A model generated the notes under the pieces. That model had not been told where the DNA came from. It was given only the letters and a program-made list of their open reading frames with translations, and searched no databases. This document shows, piece by piece, positions 45,698 to 53,596 of a stretch of 64,000 nt of DNA. The translations under genes and the position numbers were made by a program. The stretch is from Tenacibaculum agarivorans (lineage in GTDB: Bacteria > Bacteroidota > Bacteroidia > Flavobacteriales > Flavobacteriaceae). The stretch's first letter is position 1. Each line of letters opens with the position of its first letter. The stretch spans positions 124,001-188,000 of the forward strand of contig NZ_MSMP01000011.1 in NCBI RefSeq assembly GCF_001936575.1, in the 5' to 3' direction.

Positions 45698-46081
45698 TTA
45701 TCCACCAACTAAAGGTGTAAGTTTTAAAAATGAGATTGAAGTAGTTTCATCTACTAATATTTGTTGTTCTAAATTTTCTACTTGCTCATTATCGACTAAA
45801 ATGAAGAAACCATTTTTTTGAAAAGCATCAAGAGCAATATATACTTGCTCCTCAATATCAATTTTAGGAGCTTTCTTTTTATTTAACCGCATTTCTAGGT
45901 TTGTAGGTAATACCAAACCATTTCTATAAATTTCTGAGCTTTTATAGTATTTTTCAACTTCAACAGTAACTCTAGCTTTGATAAGTTCAGCAACAGTGAT
46001 GTACTCGTTTTTAAATTTTAAAGTGATTTCATTTAAAATATCTCCGCTTAATGCTTCGTCTTTTATTATGATACTTTTCAT
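45698..46081 (-). CDS. Small protein with C-terminal Gly-Gly, possible ubiquitin/MoaD-like beta-grasp protein
   Basis: 127 aa. I do not recognise a named family. Predicted order: strand (IIIKDEAL), strand (NEITLKF), helix (ITVAELIKARVTVEV), a ~45-residue insertion, then FILVDNEQVENLEQ, ILVDETTSISFLKL and the end TPLVGG. The last ~35 residues line up by eye with the tail of MoaD/ThiS proteins (VN...V.....L..GD.V.F.PP..GG), and the chain stops right after Gly-Gly, as in sulfur carriers and ubiquitin-like modifiers. No E1-like or JAB-type gene is in the window. It is the first gene of a tight operon with the DUF4132-type protein. The fold call is inference. Confidence 0.65.
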   Translation of the reverse strand: MKSIIIKDEALSGDILNEITLKFKNEYITVAELIKARVTVEVEKYYKSSEIYRNGLVLPTNLEMRLNKKKAPKIDIEEQVYIALDAFQKNGFFILVDNEQVENLEQQILVDETTSISFLKLTPLVGG

Positions 46082-46210
46082 AGATATATAATTTGTTTCA
46101 AGATACTAAAAAGTAATGAACCGTGCTGATGTTATTATAATGATATGTAGTTGAATTTTTTTGACTTCTAATAGGTGTAAAAAATAAAAAAACATGACTA
46201 TTTTATATGC

Positions 46211-47224
46211 TTACAGTTCGTTTTCAGGTTCATAGTTTTTATAAGCTCTTCCTAATTGTCTTTTTATTTGATCTTTTAACTTTTGAGGTTTTAGTATTTT
46301 AATAGATTCTCCATACCCCAAAATCACGCGTTCTAATTCAAAATTAATTTGAACTAAAATATTAAAAATCACACCATCTTCTGTTTCTCTAATCACACGT
46401 TGTGTATGATGGAAAGGTTTCGTAATTACATACGGAGCTAGCCTTTTTTCAATCCAAAATTCTACTCTTCTCGGTTTAGAGTTTGAAACAGTAACTCCTA
46501 TAACATTTTTAAAATACGCATCACCATTAACTGCTTTATCTCGATATTCGATATCATTTTTTTCTTCAATATCTATGATACGATCGAGAGCCAAATTCAT
46601 AAAATCAGTTTTATGAAATACAATAAGAAACCACCGGTTGTTAAATTCTTTTAGTAATTGTGGGTGAACAATTAATTTACTTTCTTGTCTAGCTCTAAAA
46701 GATTTATACGTAATTTCTAAAACTCTCTTTTTTTGTATGGCATGATATAAAGGATCTATAAAATGTAACCCTTTAAGTTGCTCATTTTTATCCAAATGAA
46801 TAATAGCACGGTTATTTTCTTGTGAAGAATATACAGAGTCCTCTAAACGCTGTAAAACACCATCCATCTCTTTAAATAATGAAAAGTCTTTAAATTGACG
46901 AAGTACTTGAATGGCATTATTCATCACTTTTATATCATTTTCCGTAACCGGAATATTCATAATAGAATAACCTTCTTCAGCATAACGATAATACTTACGT
47001 TGGTATACTTCAATAGGAGCGTTGTATCCTAATTTATCGCTGCGCATCATCTGAATATCAAGTTGAACAGTTCTTTTACTTACATACACATCTTTACCTT
47101 CATATTCATACAAAGCATCGGAACAAGCATCAATTAAATCATCTAAAGTCCATTTACGTAGGGTGTTTCGTAAACATTGATCTATGGTTTTATAGCGAAT
47201 TAAAGCATTTTTGTTAGACGCCAT
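46211..47224 (-). CDS. WYL-domain transcriptional regulator
   Basis: 337 aa. An N-terminal winged helix (about 1-75; ALIRYKTIDQCLRN, VYVSKRTVQLDIQMMRSD) precedes a WYL domain (about 150-230; LHFIDPLYHAIQKKRVLEI, HPQLLKEFNNRWFLIVFHK) and a WCX-like C-terminal extension. WYL proteins sense nucleic acid or nucleotide ligands and often regulate defence or RNA-repair genes. It starts directly after the HD-domain gene and lies 129 bp before the GG-protein gene on the same strand; the RNA-ligase genes run divergently. It is a good candidate regulator of both arms. Confidence 0.93.
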   Translation of the reverse strand: MASNKNALIRYKTIDQCLRNTLRKWTLDDLIDACSDALYEYEGKDVYVSKRTVQLDIQMMRSDKLGYNAPIEVYQRKYYRYAEEGYSIMNIPVTENDIKVMNNAIQVLRQFKDFSLFKEMDGVLQRLEDSVYSSQENNRAIIHLDKNEQLKGLHFIDPLYHAIQKKRVLEITYKSFRARQESKLIVHPQLLKEFNNRWFLIVFHKTDFMNLALDRIIDIEEKNDIEYRDKAVNGDAYFKNVIGVTVSNSKPRRVEFWIEKRLAPYVITKPFHHTQRVIRETEDGVIFNILVQINFELERVILGYGESIKILKPQKLKDQIKRQLGRAYKNYEPENEL

Positions 47225-47845
47225 TTATAATTTATTTAATTCCGTTTTTAAATTCAATTTAGCTTGTTTTTCATATAGATTGATAAACGTATCAGTCTTA
47301 TAAATGAAAGGTTTATTAATGAAATGTTGTAACACCTTTTTTCTTCCTTTTTTGTATACTATTTCTGGAATAAGTTTGTATTCTTTACGAATCAATTTTG
47401 CGTATTGCTGATATACTTCAGAAGACTGACCTAAAATTGCTAAATCAAAATCGATTAAAAATCGAGTATCATTATCTGAACCTTCATGAGTTTTAGTAGC
47501 TAAAATTTGATTAAAAATGGTACTTAAATCATTTTTAGATAATAATTCCTGAAGTTCTTGCATAGCAAAATCAGCGCTTTTTTCTTCGTTATCTTTCTTC
47601 CAAATATTATAAATAACATCATGATAAAAAATAGAAAAAGAAATCAAATTCGAGTTTTCTAATTCATTTTCATACGTATCAAAATAAGAGAAGATTTCAT
47701 CTAAGTGTTTTAGATTGTGGTACGTACGATGCTTTTCTGTATAATGTGTTTCAATTTCATTCCATAATGTTGAAACTAGCTCAGTATCCTGAGAATAAAG
47801 CGATAATAACTGGGTAAAACGTTCTTTTAAAGTCAATTTTTTCAA
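47225..47845 (-). CDS. HD-domain phosphohydrolase-like protein
   Basis: 206 aa. HD-superfamily metal ligands can be picked out in YHNLKHLDEIF (first His), FSIFYHDVIYN (HD pair) and FLIDFDLAILG (distal Asp). It matches the family of predicted metal-dependent HD phosphohydrolases of about 200 aa. Substrate unknown; nucleotides or phosphate-ended RNA are possible given the neighbours. The WYL gene starts at the base next to its stop. A -7-like TATTTTTG lies at 47870-47863 (minus strand), 17 bp before the start. Confidence 0.9.
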   Translation of the reverse strand: MKKLTLKERFTQLLSLYSQDTELVSTLWNEIETHYTEKHRTYHNLKHLDEIFSYFDTYENELENSNLISFSIFYHDVIYNIWKKDNEEKSADFAMQELQELLSKNDLSTIFNQILATKTHEGSDNDTRFLIDFDLAILGQSSEVYQQYAKLIRKEYKLIPEIVYKKGRKKVLQHFINKPFIYKTDTFINLYEKQAKLNLKTELNKL

Positions 47846-47974
47846 TTAAATAGTTAGTATTACAAAAATATAAACTAATTTTACAATGAATTTAAGGAAT
47901 TAAATTTATTCGTTCTTTACTTTTCATACAAGCAATAGTCTTTGAATTAATGTTAAATTTAAATACTAATAATT

Positions 47975-48271
47975 ATGAATTGGAAAATTCAAAAGCTATT
48001 GAATGGAGAAACAATTATCTCTAAAGAACCAGGAAACTCAATGTTACCCATTTTAAAATCAAGACAACCTGTTGTTTTAACGCCAGTGCAATGGCAAGAT
48101 TGCAAAGAAGGTGATATCGTTTTCTGTAAAGTACGAGGAAATTGTTTTACACATTTAGTAAAAGGTAAAAACGAAAAACGAGGATTACTCATAGGTAATA
48201 ATCGTGGACATCTTAATGGATGGACGAAAAATGTATATGGTATAGTAACTGAAATCTTACCATTTAAGTAG
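47975..48271 (+). CDS. S24/S26 (LexA / signal peptidase-like) domain protein without DNA-binding domain
   Basis: 98 aa. GNSMLPIL (Ser22 as the nucleophile position), GDIVFCKV, FTHLVKG and LLIGNNRGHLNGW follow the order of S24/S26 serine-lysine peptidases. The general-base Lys expected about 37 residues after the Ser is not at that place (Thr59-His60; nearest Lys 63), so activity is doubtful. No helix-turn-helix. It lies just before the RNA-ligase operon but ends in its own terminator. Confidence 0.75.
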   Translation: MNWKIQKLLNGETIISKEPGNSMLPILKSRQPVVLTPVQWQDCKEGDIVFCKVRGNCFTHLVKGKNEKRGLLIGNNRGHLNGWTKNVYGIVTEILPFK

Positions 48272-48291
48272 TGCTAATCAGCACTTTTTTT
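48270..48291 (+). terminator. Terminator overlapping the stop codon of the S24-like gene
   Basis: Stem AGTGCT / AGCACT with AATC loop and six to seven Ts. The first stem bases are the last bases of the TAG stop. Confidence 0.7.
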
Positions 48292-48346
48292 GTTTATAGA
48301 CTTTTCATATTTAATATAAATTTCAATTTTTTAGAATTATTTTTTT

Positions 48347-48367
48347 TTACGCAAAAAGATTGCGTAA
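48347..48367. promoter_or_regulatory. Palindromic operator before the RNA-repair operon
   Basis: Perfect 8-bp inverted repeat TTACGCAA / TTGCGTAA with a 5-nt spacer. GATATTTG at 48376-48383 (one mismatch to TAnnTTTG) follows 8 nt later and could be the -7 box, so the palindrome would cover the upstream promoter region. Bound protein unknown; WYL regulator is a candidate. Confidence 0.55.
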
Positions 48368-48461
48368 TAGAGCTGGATATTTGCAGTGTGATTAAGAAAA
48401 ACGTCGTTTGAGTGGGAAAAAGCTCGAAAAAGAAAGAAAAATAATTTTAAAACGAAACAAG

Positions 48462-48500
48462 ATGAAAATTACAGGAAAAGATTTAATTGAAATGGGATGA
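48462..48500 (+). pseudogene. 12-codon remnant resembling the start of rtcB
   Basis: ATG at 48462 encodes MKITGKDLIEMG and then TGA. This recalls the N-terminus of flavobacterial RtcB-family RNA ligases (from memory). Its TGA overlaps the ATG of the RNA ligase (ATGA). It is either the residue of a deletion that removed the rest of rtcB or a short upstream ORF coupling translation to the ligase gene. Confidence 0.5.
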
Positions 48501-49525
48501 AAAAAAATATTTTAAATATTGAAAAATTAGAAGAGGCAATTCGTAATGGATATATTCACAATAATAAACATCCTGAAGCTGATTTGTGGATTTATAATTA
48601 TACACAATCAGCACAATATGAAAGTTATTGGACTAGAGAAACATTACAATGTAGAGGATTAATTTTAGATGCAAATTATAATATAGTTGCTAACCCTATC
48701 GCTAAGTTTTTTAATGTTGAAGAAATTGGATATGAAAATTTACCAGATCTTCCTTTTAAAATACTTGAAAAAGTAGATGGCTCATTAGGTATATTATATT
48801 GGTTACATAACACCCCGTATATAGCAACAAGAGGTTCTTTTACAAGTAAACAGTCAATAAAAGCGAATCAATTATTAAATGAAAAATATAAGAATTGCAT
48901 TCAGAACTTAGATTCAAAAAAGACTTATGTATTTGAAATTATTTATCCTGAAAACAGAATTATAGTAGATTATGGTAAAGAAGAAAAACTAATACTTCTA
49001 GCTATTATCGATATAGAAACAGGAATTGAAGAGGAGTTAATTGATATAGGTTTTCCATTGCCTAAACAATATTTTTACGAAAGTGTTGAGGAATTAAAAG
49101 AATTAGATTGGAGTAATAAAGAAGGGTTTGTAATTCGATATGAAAATGGTTTTAGAGTAAAAGTAAAATTCGAACATTACGTAGAATTACATAAAATTAT
49201 AACTCAAATTTCTTCTTTAACTATTTGGGAAACCTTAAAAGAGGAGGGAAGTTTAACAAAATGGATTGAAGATGTTCCAGACGAATTTTTCAAATGGGTA
49301 AAAAAAACAGAATCAGATTTAAGATTAAAATTTAAAAATATAGAAGAAATAGCAAAGTTAGAATATAAAGAGTTTGCTACAGATAGAGAGACTGCTGCTT
49401 ATTTTCAAAGCTGTACATATCCCGCTATATTATTTTCAATGAAAAATAAGAAAAACTACGATCAAATTATTTGGAAAATGATTCGTCCGGTATTTGAAAA
49501 GGCATATTCTAACGAGTACAATTAG
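48497..49525 (+). CDS. T4 Rnl1-like ATP-dependent RNA ligase
   Basis: 342 aa. Nucleotidyltransferase motifs are visible: CRGLILDANYNIVANPIAKFFN ahead of motif I, adenylation Lys92 in EKVDGSL, motif III-like TYVFEIIYPENRIIVDY, motif IV EGFVIRY and motif V VKVKF. These fit the T4 Rnl1 group, which seals 5'-phosphate and 3'-hydroxyl RNA ends. A polynucleotide kinase/phosphatase gene follows 170 bp later, the same functional pair as in phage T4 tRNA repair. The start overlaps a 12-codon ORF. Confidence 0.92.
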   Translation: MKKNILNIEKLEEAIRNGYIHNNKHPEADLWIYNYTQSAQYESYWTRETLQCRGLILDANYNIVANPIAKFFNVEEIGYENLPDLPFKILEKVDGSLGILYWLHNTPYIATRGSFTSKQSIKANQLLNEKYKNCIQNLDSKKTYVFEIIYPENRIIVDYGKEEKLILLAIIDIETGIEEELIDIGFPLPKQYFYESVEELKELDWSNKEGFVIRYENGFRVKVKFEHYVELHKIITQISSLTIWETLKEEGSLTKWIEDVPDEFFKWVKKTESDLRLKFKNIEEIAKLEYKEFATDRETAAYFQSCTYPAILFSMKNKKNYDQIIWKMIRPVFEKAYSNEYN

Positions 49526-49565
49526 AAATTAAAATATTATAACATTATTAATGATAACTATTTTA

Positions 49566-49648
49566 CGTCATTCCGAATTTATTTCGGAATCTCAAGATAC
49601 TCATACTTTAAGTTCTTGATGAGAACCTGAAACAAGTTCAGGTTGACG
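49566..49648. repeat. REP-like double hairpin element (CGTCA...TGACG)
   Basis: Ends are CGTCA / TGACG. Inside are two hairpins, TTCCGAA / TTCGGAA and AACCTGAA / TTCAGGTT. It fills the gap between the RNA ligase and kinase genes. This form resembles dispersed elements of many marine Flavobacteriaceae (recalled, not searched). Confidence 0.7.
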
Positions 49649-49695
49649 TGATTAATTTCAAAATAGATTAAGAATTACAATTAAAAATTAAGAAA

Positions 49696-50577
49696 ATGAA
49701 AAGAATAATCATATTAAAAGGAATACCAGCATCAGGAAAATCAACATATGCTAAAAAATTAGTATCAGAAAACCCTGGAATGTACAAACGTATTAATAGA
49801 GATAGTTTACGTGAAATGTTAGATGCAAATCACTTTAGTAAAGGAAATGAAAAGTTTATTGTGAAAACAAGAGATTTTTTAATCAAAGAAGCGCTTTTAG
49901 CAGGAAAGCATGTTATTGTTGACGACACAAATCTTTACGATAAAAATGAGGAAAGAATTACTGAAATAGCTAGAGAATACACTGATGAAACAGGTCATGC
50001 TGTAAAAGTTGATGTGAAATTAATGGAAATAGATGTAGACGAAGCTATTCGCAGAGATGCTGCCAGAGAGAAATCAGTTGGAAGAGAAGTGATTTTAAGA
50101 ATGGATAAACAATTAAAAACAAAAGAAAAGTTAAAGAACGAATATGTAAAGCAAGATGAAAATTTGCCAAAATCTATTATTTGTGATTTAGACGGAACCT
50201 TATCTTTAATTACGAATAGGAGTCCGTTTGATGGTAGCAAATGTGAGCAAGATTTACCTAATGTACCAATAGTTAACTTAGTTAAGAACTATCAGAAATT
50301 AGGGTATAAAATCCTATTACTTTCAGGTAGAGATGGACAATACAAGCCAGAAACAGAGTCTTGGTTACAAAAGCATGAAGTAAACTATGATAAACTTTGG
50401 ATGCGTAATCCTAAAGACAAAAGAAAAGATTCAATCATAAAAGAAGAATTATATAGAAACGAAATTGAAAATAAGTTTTACGTAGAATTTATTCTAGATG
50501 ATAGAAATCAAGTTGTTGATTTATGGAGAAAGAAGTTAAAACTTCCTTGTTTACAAGTATTCTATGGAGATTTTTAA
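49696..50577 (+). CDS. T4-like polynucleotide kinase / 3'-phosphatase
   Basis: 293 aa, close to T4 Pnkp (301). The N-terminal kinase has the P-loop GIPASGKST (9-17) and the acceptor-side RDSLREML; VIVDDTNLY is the Walker B-like strand. The C-terminal HAD phosphatase shows CDLDGTLSLI (DxDGT), LLSGRDG (Ser/Thr motif) and FILDDRNQVVDLWR. The enzyme phosphorylates 5'-OH ends and removes 3'-phosphates, preparing ends for the ligase encoded upstream. The domain order is as in T4 Pnkp. Confidence 0.95.
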   Translation: MKRIIILKGIPASGKSTYAKKLVSENPGMYKRINRDSLREMLDANHFSKGNEKFIVKTRDFLIKEALLAGKHVIVDDTNLYDKNEERITEIAREYTDETGHAVKVDVKLMEIDVDEAIRRDAAREKSVGREVILRMDKQLKTKEKLKNEYVKQDENLPKSIICDLDGTLSLITNRSPFDGSKCEQDLPNVPIVNLVKNYQKLGYKILLLSGRDGQYKPETESWLQKHEVNYDKLWMRNPKDKRKDSIIKEELYRNEIENKFYVEFILDDRNQVVDLWRKKLKLPCLQVFYGDF

Positions 50578-50586
50578 ACTAAAATT

Positions 50587-51267
50587 ATGGAAACTCCATA
50601 TCAAATTTTCGGCTCTAAAAGTTCAGTTGACTTGGATGTATGTTTTTTTGTTGATGAATTAAAAACAATACATGAAAACCACGAAACGATAAAAGCATAC
50701 ATCGAAAAGTCAAATTTTAATACAAATAAAGCCATAAATGCTAATTTATCAATTATTGAAAATGGTATTGTTATAAATTGTTTCAAAGGAGAAAAAGATG
50801 AATTAAACAATGCTTTATATGAAACCTACGAATTACATTCACAACGATTTGAAAAAAAGATAAAAATTAAAGTTAATAGAAATGTTGAAGCTAGAATAGA
50901 AAGATGTTTGCGTTCTCTAATATCATATTTCACAAGAACTGAATTTAGAATAAAAGCCAAAGAAGCTTTACGAGGAAGGATTAATGATAAGGTTATTTTT
51001 TTAGAGAATATACGACTTGATCAGATTAAAGATTTTGGTAAAAATGGTTCACATATAGAAGTGTATAAAACAATAGCTTTTCAATTAGGAATAACGTTGG
51101 GACTGATAGAATCTGTTGAGTTATATACTAAAGAAAGTATCATTAAACATTATCCAGATTTGAAAAACTACTTATTAAGAAAAGAAAGTAATGTAAATGT
51201 ATTACAAGAGTATTTAGAAAAGTTTATAAGCATTATGAAAAAGGGAAAGGATGAAACTATATTGTAA
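50587..51267 (+). CDS. Nucleotidyltransferase-fold-like hypothetical protein
   Basis: 226 aa. The N-terminal IFGSKSSVDLDVCFFV fits the nucleotidyltransferase pattern hGS...(D/S)xDhDh with two acidic residues, but no other family motif is clear. The rest is mostly helical and basic (RNVEARIERCLRSLISYFTR; RTEFRIKAKEALRGRI). It begins 9 bp after the kinase/phosphatase and overlaps the next gene by 17 bp, so it belongs to the RNA-repair transcript. Exact role unknown. Confidence 0.75.
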   Translation: METPYQIFGSKSSVDLDVCFFVDELKTIHENHETIKAYIEKSNFNTNKAINANLSIIENGIVINCFKGEKDELNNALYETYELHSQRFEKKIKIKVNRNVEARIERCLRSLISYFTRTEFRIKAKEALRGRINDKVIFLENIRLDQIKDFGKNGSHIEVYKTIAFQLGITLGLIESVELYTKESIIKHYPDLKNYLLRKESNVNVLQEYLEKFISIMKKGKDETIL

Positions 51268-51616
51268 AAAATGTAAGTATTTATTAGTAGAAGGATTAAT
51301 TAAAGCGAAAAGTAGTGAAGTTATTTATACAGATGAAATTAGTTTAATTCCAAAAGGAAAATATTTAATTAATAATGATGTTTGGAATTTTGAAGACCTA
51401 CAAATTACTTATCTAATTAATATTAAAAGTATAAAATTAAAAGATCATTATGATTATAAAAAAATGCAAGGTTGTTGTGGACCTTCTGGATTGGATGGTT
51501 TAAATCAATTATGTCCTACTTGCAATGAAGAAATAGGAGTTTTAATAGCAGACTGTTTTACTCCACACTTTATTGGAATAGAAAAAAATAAGGTTAGTGA
51601 AGATCCTCTCTGGTAA
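51251..51616 (+). CDS. Cysteine-rich hypothetical protein of the RNA-repair cluster
   Basis: 121 aa, family not recognised. CKKC near the N-terminus (about 5-8) and CPTC (about 96-99) could make a zinc ribbon; a further GCCGPSG lies between. The first eight residues overlap the previous gene (17 bp), indicating translational coupling. The frameshifted nucleotidyltransferase follows 21 bp downstream. Confidence 0.75.
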   Translation: MKLYCKKCKYLLVEGLIKAKSSEVIYTDEISLIPKGKYLINNDVWNFEDLQITYLINIKSIKLKDHYDYKKMQGCCGPSGLDGLNQLCPTCNEEIGVLIADCFTPHFIGIEKNKVSEDPLW

Positions 51617-51637
51617 ATATAAATTAAAGGTAAGATT

Positions 51638-52380
51638 ATGAAAAAAAGAATTTTAGAACATTTAACTGCATTAGAAAAAAAAAGAATATTGAAATTCTAT
51701 TTGCAGTAGAATCAGGGAGTAGAGCTTGGGGTTTTGCTTCTCCAGATTCTGATTACGATATCCGATTTGTCTACAAACATTCTAAAGACTGGTATTTAAA
51801 TCTTTGGGAAACAAAAGATACGATCGAATTTATGACAGAAGATGATTTAGACGGATCAGGTTGGGATATCAGAAAAGCACTTCGTTTACTAGCAAAGTCA
51901 AATGCTTCGTTTACGGGTTGGTTATTTTCATCTGTAATTTATAGAGCAAATACCACTTTTTTAGAAGAATTAAAAATATTGGCAAGCGAAAACTTTAATC
52001 CAATTGCAGGCTTTCATCATTTTCATTCAATGAACAAAGGTTTTGAGGAAACCTTAGGAACTGATAAAATGACATTAAAGAGTTTCTTTTACACCATCAG
52101 AACAGCTTTATGCGCCAATTGGATTGCTAAAAAACATACAATTCCACCAGTTTATTTCAAAGATTTGTATGAGTTAATTGATGCATCTTATCATACTAAA
52201 ATTGATTATATAATTGAGTTAAAAAGTAAACGTATTGAAAAGAGTAAAGAAAATGTTAGTGAAGAATTGATTGATTTGGTTCGAATGGTTATTGAAGAAA
52301 ACAATAAATTACAAAATAATTTACCAAGTAGTAAAGCAAATCAAGAAGCATTTAATAGTTTCTTTTTGAAATATGTGTAA
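51638..52380 (+). pseudogene. Predicted nucleotidyltransferase, frameshifted in a nine-A tract
   Basis: The ATG at 51638 opens MKKRILEHLTALEKK but meets TAG at 51707. After the A9 tract (51675-51683) the neighbouring frame continues NIEILFAVESGSRAWGF, then DSDYDIRFVYKH and runs to 52380. One extra A would join both parts into a 247-aa protein of the COG3541-like nucleotidyltransferase family (GSRAWGF plus DxDxR motif). Only a truncated ORF from an internal ATG at 51832, lacking the active site, is open otherwise. It could be a recent pseudogene, a phase-variable gene, programmed slippage, or a sequencing error in a homopolymer. Confidence 0.8.
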
Positions 52381-52461
52381 CGTCATTGCGATTGTAGCAA
52401 AGCGAAGAGAAGCAATCTGTTTTTATAAATTGAAAGATTGCTTCATTTCATTCGCAATGAC
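52381..52461. repeat. REP-like hairpin element (GTCATTGCGA...TCGCAATGAC)
   Basis: Perfect 10-bp ends GTCATTGCGA / TCGCAATGAC and an inner perfect pair AGCAATCT / AGATTGCT. It starts at the base after the preceding stop codon and ends 14 bp before the next gene. This looks like a widespread Bacteroidota dispersed repeat (recalled, not searched). Confidence 0.75.
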
Positions 52462-52475
52462 ATAAAATTTATAAA

Positions 52476-53531
52476 ATGACACTAGAAGAATTAAAAAAAT
52501 CAAACTCGATCATTTTCGAAAGTATCAGTGGAAGTAGAGCATACGGATTACAAACACCTACTTCAGATATAGATATTCGTGGTGTTTTTATTTTACCAAA
52601 AGATAAATTCTATTCGCTTGATTATGTTGGACAAATCAATAATGAAACGAATGATATAGTGTATTATGAATTAAGAAAGTTTATAGAATTATGCTTAAAG
52701 AATAATCCTAATATCTTAGAATTATTAAATATGCCAAATGAGTGTATTCAAATTAAACATCCTATTTACGATAAAATTACATCAGAGTTATTTTTATCAA
52801 AATTATGCAAGAATACATTTGCTAATTATGCTTTTACTCAGATTAAAAAGGCGAGAGGTTTAAATAAGAAAATTGTAAATCCGGTTGAAAAAAAACGAAA
52901 AGAAATCATTGATTTTTGTACTGTTCTTCAAGGGAAAAAGTCATTATCATTAAAAGAATATTTAACAGAACATGATCTAGATATTAATAACTGCGGATTG
53001 GCTAAAATTCCAAATATGAAGAATTGTTTCAATTTGTTTTATAGTGATTCATTAGGTTATCAAGGAATCGCGAGAGAAAATGCAAATGAGGTGTGTACAA
53101 GTTCAATTCCAAAAGAAGAAAAGCCAATTGCTGTTTTATACAGTAATTTAGAAGGTTATTCATCGTATTGTAAAAAGTACAAAGAATATTGGGACTGGGT
53201 CGATAAAAGAAACGATGAACGTTATAAAAGTAACATATCTCATGATAAAAATTACGATGCAAAAAATATGATGCATACATTTCGTTTATTGCACATGGCT
53301 AGAGAAATTGGACTAACAAATATAATTCAAGTAAAAAGACCCGATAGAGAATATTTATTATTAATTAAAAATGCTGAATTTGAATATGATGAACTGGTTA
53401 ACACAGCTCAAGATATGAGAGCAGAATTAGAGGATGTTTATGATAGTTCTAACTTGCCAGAACAGTCAGATAAAGATCAAGTAAATGAGTTATTAATTAA
53501 CATAAGAGAACAATTTTACACTTTAACATAA
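52476..53531 (+). CDS. Predicted nucleotidyltransferase (COG3541-like)
   Basis: 351 aa. FESISGSRAYGLQTPTSDID, then IRGVFILP, carries the GS...DxDxR nucleotidyltransferase signature, full here in contrast to the frameshifted neighbour. Helical C-terminal part with HTFRLLHMAREIGL and RPDREYLLLIKNAEFEYDEL, typical of this family. The substrate is unknown; family members sit in RNA-repair gene clusters. It is separated from the neighbours by a REP-like element and a 65-bp gap. Confidence 0.92.
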   Translation: MTLEELKKSNSIIFESISGSRAYGLQTPTSDIDIRGVFILPKDKFYSLDYVGQINNETNDIVYYELRKFIELCLKNNPNILELLNMPNECIQIKHPIYDKITSELFLSKLCKNTFANYAFTQIKKARGLNKKIVNPVEKKRKEIIDFCTVLQGKKSLSLKEYLTEHDLDINNCGLAKIPNMKNCFNLFYSDSLGYQGIARENANEVCTSSIPKEEKPIAVLYSNLEGYSSYCKKYKEYWDWVDKRNDERYKSNISHDKNYDAKNMMHTFRLLHMAREIGLTNIIQVKRPDREYLLLIKNAEFEYDELVNTAQDMRAELEDVYDSSNLPEQSDKDQVNELLINIREQFYTLT

Positions 53532-53596
53532 GTTGGTTAAGCATAATTATATTACTCCTTATATTCTAAAATTCTTAACTCCTAAAAAACTAAGAA

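Noticed and set aside
51832..52380. A complete 182-aa gene from the internal ATG
   Set aside because: Open frame and nucleotidyltransferase motifs continue upstream of this ATG to the A9 tract, so it is the 3' part of a frameshifted gene.
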